Assembly (NCBI GenBank): GCA_026391355.1
Contig: JAPLDH010000008.1
Span: 62,001-126,000, forward strand
Source: Bacteroidota bacterium
GTDB taxonomy: Bacteria; Bacteroidota; Bacteroidia; Bacteroidales; FEN-979
Length of the DNA stretch: 64,000 nt
Direction: 5' to 3'
Shown: positions 60,201 through 64,000 of the stretch, one piece after another
Position numbering within the stretch: the stretch's first letter is position 1
How the letters are laid out: the number at the start of each line of letters is the position of its first letter
Notes under the pieces: generated by a model
Database searches by the model: none
What the model saw: the letters and a program-made list of their open reading frames with translations, nothing else
What the model was told of the DNA's origin: nothing
Program-made: the position numbers and the translations under genes

Positions 60201-61079
60201 TCATGTATATAATAAATCTGTTTTCATCCTTAAGAACTTCCGTACAGCGAAGTAAGTGGAAAGCCATGAGATGAGGATTCCCAGCAGAAGGACAAACCCG
60301 GTAAGGATAAGATACATCGGAAGGTTTTGCACTTTCATCAGTTCAGGGATTTCCCTGAGGGCAAAGTAAAGAACCACCATCAGGAGTCCGATTGCGAGGA
60401 TCGCACTGATAAAGCCATTTACGATTCCTTTCACAATAAATGGCTTCTGAATGAAGCCTTTTGTGGCGCCCACCAGTTGCATACTGCGGATAGTAAATCG
60501 TTTCGAATACACGGTCAACCGGATCGTATTGTTGATGAGAGCGATGGAGATGATCAGCAGTACAAGACTGAATCCACCGAGGATAAAGCTGATCTTTTCA
60601 ATGTTCTGGTTCACCATTTCCACCAACGATTTCTGGTAAAATACCTCCTTGACCTCCGGGTTGGAAATAAGCTTCTTTTCAATCCCGGCCACACTTTCCA
60701 TGGTCGCATATTCTGCTTTTAACCGCAGGTCGATGGTCGGAAGCAATGGATTATATCCGAGAAACCCGATAAAATCCTCGCCAAGATCCTTTTTCAGCAT
60801 CACTGCGGCTTTTTCTTTCGGGATATATTCGGTTGATTTTACGAAGGACTGAATATCCAGCCGTTTTTGAAATTCAAGGATACCTGCTTCTTTAACGTTA
60901 TCCTTAATCATTATTGTGAAGCCTATATTTTCTTTCACATAATCCGAAAGATTTTTTGCATGCAGGATCAGCATACCAAGAAGTCCCATCATGAAAAGCA
61001 CCAGTGTTATGCTGATCACTGTTGTAACATAGGAAGTATGGATCTTCCTCGAATAATACCTGTTCTCGTTCTTTGCCAT
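60201..61079 (-). CDS. ftsX: Cell-division protein FtsX
   Basis: A 292-residue permease-like protein with one N-terminal helix (about residues 20-42), a periplasmic domain (NIGFTIMIKDNVKEAGILEF) and three C-terminal helices (LGGFSLVLLIISIALINNTI, GFISAILAIGLLMVVLYFAL, MYLILTGFVLLLGILISWLS). Together with the ATPase FtsE it controls cell-wall hydrolases at the septum. ftsE is not adjacent here, as in other Bacteroidota. The ARPFIV-like loop is FIQKPFIVKGIVNG, which lies in the ABC coupling region. Confidence 0.92.
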   Translation of the reverse strand: MAKNENRYYSRKIHTSYVTTVISITLVLFMMGLLGMLILHAKNLSDYVKENIGFTIMIKDNVKEAGILEFQKRLDIQSFVKSTEYIPKEKAAVMLKKDLGEDFIGFLGYNPLLPTIDLRLKAEYATMESVAGIEKKLISNPEVKEVFYQKSLVEMVNQNIEKISFILGGFSLVLLIISIALINNTIRLTVYSKRFTIRSMQLVGATKGFIQKPFIVKGIVNGFISAILAIGLLMVVLYFALREIPELMKVQNLPMYLILTGFVLLLGILISWLSTYFAVRKFLRMKTDLLYT

Positions 61080-61154
61080 GGCCTGAAACAGGAGGCGAAT
61101 TTACACGAAAATTCTGAATTGCCTGAGGATTAAAGTAAAATAAGAAAGGTAACA

Positions 61155-61602
61155 TTACCTCTTCTGCGCTTTCTGCAATTTCCTGTAGACGATCTGCCGG
61201 TTGGTATATGCTTCAGAAAACTGCGGATCTATCGCGATCACCCTGTCATAGTTGGCAACTGCCCTTTCCCACTGACCGAGATCCCTAAGCGCGGAAGGCA
61301 ATCCATTCGAAAACCAGTGATAAAACAAAAAAATGAATTTTTTTCGACAGGATCTTCCCTGAAAGCCATTTCCTCACGGATACAAGATCAATAAGTGGCA
61401 GAATTGCAGCCAGTATCACTGCCTGTCCCTTGGAAAGCAGGGAAAAAATAAAGAAAACGACCGACAGCAGGTAATCTCTTTTTTCCTTTCCTGAACAATA
61501 GTCAGAATAAAATATCATGGATAACAGGAAGAAACAGGAGTAAAGGACATCTTTTCCGGAGAAGAATGATGCCCCGATAAAGGAATGCTGAAATACTTTC
61601 TC
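61155..61602 (-). pseudogene. Collapsed TMTC-like membrane glycosyltransferase/TPR gene
   Basis: From about 61602 down, one frame encodes EKVFQHSFIGASFFSGKDVL, YSCFFLLSMIFYSDY and FIFSLLSKGQAVILAAILPL, a segment typical of TMTC-like proteins with TPR tails (SGRKDVLY and SKGQAV are family words). It ends at a stop at 61285 after FEWIAFRA. A different frame then continues to a stop at 61155-61157 with SALRDLGQWERAVANYDRVI and IDPQFSEAYTNRQ, one TPR unit. The N-terminus is missing and the middle deleted, so it is a remnant of an originally much larger gene. Confidence 0.65.
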
Positions 61603-61677
61603 AAGGGATAGTCTAACAGAAAGACACAGAAAGGAAGTGAAAGGAACATTTTTAAAAAATTAAGGAGAGATCCTGCT

Positions 61678-62262
61678 TTAATAAGGATAATATATCACAT
61701 ACCAATGCAAAAGAGTTAATACGGATTTTAAATAATTCTCGTCCGCAGTAACATCTCCGGATGAGAAAAACTTAAAGTCTACTTCATACTTAATATCGGC
61801 ATCGCCCCCTGTCAGGTAGTAGGATGACAGGTCGATCATCGTACCACCAAATCTGTAATGATACTCATTATTAAGATAATCATTTTCCTTAACAAGTGTA
61901 ACTTCCTCTTTATTGACATCATTGTGCCAGAAGAGTTTTGCGGAAACCTGGACTGGCTTAGACTGGTTCATCAGCAGATAGCAATAAATTCCCACTTGTA
62001 TCATCTTCTTTGGACATATGCTCGCATAACGATCCGAAAAGTAAGTGAGTGTCATAAAGTCACCATCTTTAACGACGTAATATGTGTATTGAAAATTAGA
62101 GGCATTCATTTCAAACTCTCTGGTAACACTATTCGTTGATGTGCAGTGTTCATCGGTTTGTGTATCATCCTTTTTTGTCAGATCGCAAGTGGTAAGAGAC
62201 AAGAAAACAATCAGGCCAAATGAAAGAAGAAAGATCTTTTTCAAAATAAAACGTGTTTTCAT
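61678..62262 (-). CDS. Hypothetical lipoprotein, intact paralogue of the gene at 38420-38995
   Basis: A 194-residue protein with a lipoprotein signal (MKTRFILKKIFLLSFGLIVF then SLTTC, lipid on Cys26). The mature part begins DLTKKDDTQTDEHCTS; the paralogue has DLTKKDEDTTVQHCTS. It is beta-rich and has conserved-looking features in both copies: a Cys in SICPKKMIQVG (GLCPDKLIHVV there), FFSSGDVTADE (FLNQGDLDMDK there) and an aromatic end. No known family recognised. The start at 62262 is used, as the upstream residues of the longer frame are not part of the signal. Confidence 0.75.
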   Translation of the reverse strand: MKTRFILKKIFLLSFGLIVFLSLTTCDLTKKDDTQTDEHCTSTNSVTREFEMNASNFQYTYYVVKDGDFMTLTYFSDRYASICPKKMIQVGIYCYLLMNQSKPVQVSAKLFWHNDVNKEEVTLVKENDYLNNEYHYRFGGTMIDLSSYYLTGGDADIKYEVDFKFFSSGDVTADENYLKSVLTLLHWYVIYYPY

Positions 62263-62380
62263 AGTGCTGGGTTTTGTTATTACATTAACAATACAAATAT
62301 AATAAACGATTCCTGATTCTAACCCAATTAACAAAATATTATTCTCCTACCTTATAATATGATTTAACCTTTATCTGACA

Positions 62381-62463
62381 AAACCTTCCAGGTTTTTTAT
62401 TTGAAAAATTCCGGTATTATTCTAAAACAGTAATTCTGTCCATAGATAAAACCTGGAAGGTTT
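62381..62463. repeat. Inverted repeat of a 16-bp element upstream of leuS
   Basis: AAACCTTCCAGGTTTT (62381-62396) and its exact reverse complement AAAACCTGGAAGGTTT (62448-62463) are 51 bp apart. Each arm is itself a near-palindrome (AAACCT-TCC-AGGTTT). A putative -7 box TAATTTCG of leuS follows at 62491-62498. A small dispersed repeat or a transcript hairpin are both possible. Confidence 0.7.
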
Positions 62464-62525
62464 ATTTAGGGTTGATTTCGCCGTTTTTCCTAATTTCGCA
62501 GAAAAAAGCAACAACTTCAACCGTT

Positions 62526-64000
62526 ATGGAATACAATTTCCGGGAAATCGAGGCGAAATGGCAAAAGTACTGGATGGAAAAACAGACATTCAAGGCTGAT
62601 AACGATCCCTCAAAACCTAAATACTATATCCTCGACATGTTTCCCTATCCTTCAGGAGCAGGATTGCATGTCGGTCATCCGTTGGGATATATTGCAACCG
62701 ATATTTATTCAAGATACAAGCGGTTGAACGGATTTAATGTGCTTCATCCGATGGGGTATGATGCTTTCGGACTTCCTGCTGAGCAATATGCCATTCAAAC
62801 GGGTACCCATCCTGCCGTCACTACCGCCAAAAACATTGCCCGTTACCGTGAACAGATGGATAAAATCGGGTTTTCGTTTGACTGGAGCCGTGAAGTGAAA
62901 ACCAGCGATCCAGCCTATTATAAATGGACCCAATGGACATTTATCCAGCTATTCAGGCATTGGTATAACTTTTCTACCCAAAAGGCTGAACCTATATCAG
63001 AACTAGTTAAGATTTTCGAAAAAAGCGGGAATGCGGATATTCCAGCTTCTGTGACTTCAGAATGGTATAAAGCCCTGATCCGGAAGGATCCCTCTTTCGG
63101 AAAAAAATGGAACGGGATCTTTTCCGCTGATGATTGGAATTCATATAAGGAGAGGCAGCAGCAGGAAATCCTGATGAATTACCGGCTGGCGTACCTTTCA
63201 GAGGCCATGGTCAATTGGTGCCCTGACCTTGGAACAGTGCTTGCCAATGATGAGGTAACCAATGGTATCTCGGTTCGGGGGGGATACCTGGTTGAACGAA
63301 AAATGATGCGCCAGTGGTTCCTTCGTATCACGGCCTATTCACAACGATTGCTTGACGGACTCGACACGGTTGACTGGTCGGATTCCATCAAGGAGATCCA
63401 GCGAAACTGGATCGGCAGGTCTGAAGGAGCTGAGGTTCGCTTCCCGGTCAAAGATACTCCATTCATTCTTGACATTTTTACGACCCGTCCTGATACGATA
63501 TTTGGTTCAACCTTTATGGTGATCGCTCCCGAACATGAACTGGCAGAAAAGATCACCACTGCCGGCCAGATGGCCGAAGTGAAAGAGTATATGAACCGGG
63601 CAAAAAACCGTTCTGAACGGGAACGGATGACCGAAGTAAAAACAGTAACAGGGGTATTTACAGGTTCATATTGCATCAATCCGTTGAATACGGCTGAAAT
63701 CCCTATATGGATAGCGGATTATGTTCTTGCAGGATATGGAACCGGAGCCATTATGGCAGTACCGGCACACGACAGCCGTGATTATGATTTTGCAAAGCAT
63801 TTTCACTTACCCATTACCGAAGTTGTTTCGGGAGGCGATATTTCAGAAAGCTCCTATGATGCTAAGGACGGGATCCTTATCAATTCGGGGTTTATCAATG
63901 GTATGAATGTGAAGGAAGCCATCCGGGCAGTCATTCATAAGGTTGAAGAAATGAGGATCGGAAGAGGCACGGTCAATTACCGTTTGCGGGATGCCATTTT
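62526..64000 (+). CDS. leuS: Leucine--tRNA ligase (3' partial)
   Basis: The frame starts at the ATG at 62526 ([20 protein letters not shown]) and is open to the window end, so 491 residues of an expected 900 or so are seen. The class I signature HVGHP lies in [16 protein letters not shown], after [10 protein letters not shown]. The editing domain (CP1) shows [20 protein letters not shown] and [19 protein letters not shown], so deacylation of mischarged tRNA is expected. The enzyme attaches leucine to tRNA-Leu. It begins 263 bp from the divergent lipoprotein gene. Confidence 0.96.
   Translation, partial: MEYNFREIEAKWQKYWMEKQTFKADNDPSKPKYYILDMFPYPSGAGLHVGHPLGYIATDIYSRYKRLNGFNVLHPMGYDAFGLPAEQYAIQTGTHPAVTTAKNIARYREQMDKIGFSFDWSREVKTSDPAYYKWTQWTFIQLFRHWYNFSTQKAEPISELVKIFEKSGNADIPASVTSEWYKALIRKDPSFGKKWNGIFSADDWNSYKERQQQEILMNYRLAYLSEAMVNWCPDLGTVLANDEVTNGISVRGGYLVERKMMRQWFLRITAYSQRLLDGLDTVDWSDSIKEIQRNWIGRSEGAEVRFPVKDTPFILDIFTTRPDTIFGSTFMVIAPEHELAEKITTAGQMAEVKEYMNRAKNRSERERMTEVKTVTGVFTGSYCINPLNTAEIPIWIADYVLAGYGTGAIMAVPAHDSRDYDFAKHFHLPITEVVSGGDISESSYDAKDGILINSGFINGMNVKEAIRAVIHKVEEMRIGRGTVNYRLRDAI

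Overview
The window comes from a Bacteroidota chromosome, most likely an anaerobic or microaerophilic environmental member of the Bacteroidales/Marinilabiliales side. Evidence: three large secreted beta-propeller proteins with type IX secretion (T9SS) sorting tails, an S46 dipeptidyl-peptidase, an M56-TonB fusion with a BlaI repressor, LytS/LytTR signalling, the block ftsX-DUF3098-uppP-truB, and several promoters of the Bacteroidota type (TTG, 19-21 bp, TAnnTTTG). No plasmid, phage or CRISPR signature was seen.

Layout. 1-2.6 kb: end of a soluble electron-transfer operon (FrhB/FdhB-like, AsrA-like and AsrB-like subunits). 2.8-5.3 kb: a transposase-like remnant and a type II restriction-modification unit. 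5.4-12.2 kb: a long minus-strand nitrite/NO-response block (Rrf2 regulator, ferredoxin, cupin, DUF438 hemerythrin-PAS protein, DUF2249 protein, NrfH, NrfA, cupin, RlmI-like methyltransferase); nrfHA also has its own promoter. 12.3-27.6 kb: RNA modification enzymes, two two-component systems, LysE exporter, S46 peptidase, CNNM/CBS protein and secreted M3 peptidase. 27.8-34.0 kb: a TetR-controlled RND efflux operon in which permease and TolC are one ORF. 34-42.4 kb: surface proteins, a Crp/Fnr-Rrf2 operon and two broken genes. 42.4-46.8 kb: an OmpR-type two-component system, DUF1573 protein and the BlaI/M56-TonB pair. 47-51.7 kb: QueG-like protein, small stress-type proteins, tRNA-Val, rubrerythrin, a Kir-like channel and a four-helix-bundle gene enclosed by inverted octamer repeats. 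51.7-64 kb: secreted peptidase and surface proteins, then housekeeping genes (tadA, truB, uppP, ftsX, and leuS, which runs off the end).

How it fits together. The redox theme is strong: dissimilatory nitrite reduction to ammonium, two Rrf2 regulators with Cys clusters, a Crp/Fnr protein with N-terminal cysteines, rubrerythrin and flavin/Fe-S oxidoreductases suit a cell that meets fluctuating O2 and reactive nitrogen.

The most unusual material is structural rather than metabolic. (1) A 500-bp unit at 51183-51682 holds a four-helix-bundle ORF between inverted arrays of an 8-bp word (YTGGTGAR), lies exactly between the stop codons of two convergent genes, and has a relative array in frame inside the RlmI-like gene at 5870-5901. 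(2) Six TTTACAT-like words with 10/11-bp phasing sit next to the OmpR-type system. (3) A pair of matching TetR operators lies at the efflux locus. (4) A lipoprotein gene has one in-frame stop in its signal peptide, and an intact paralogue lies 23 kb away.
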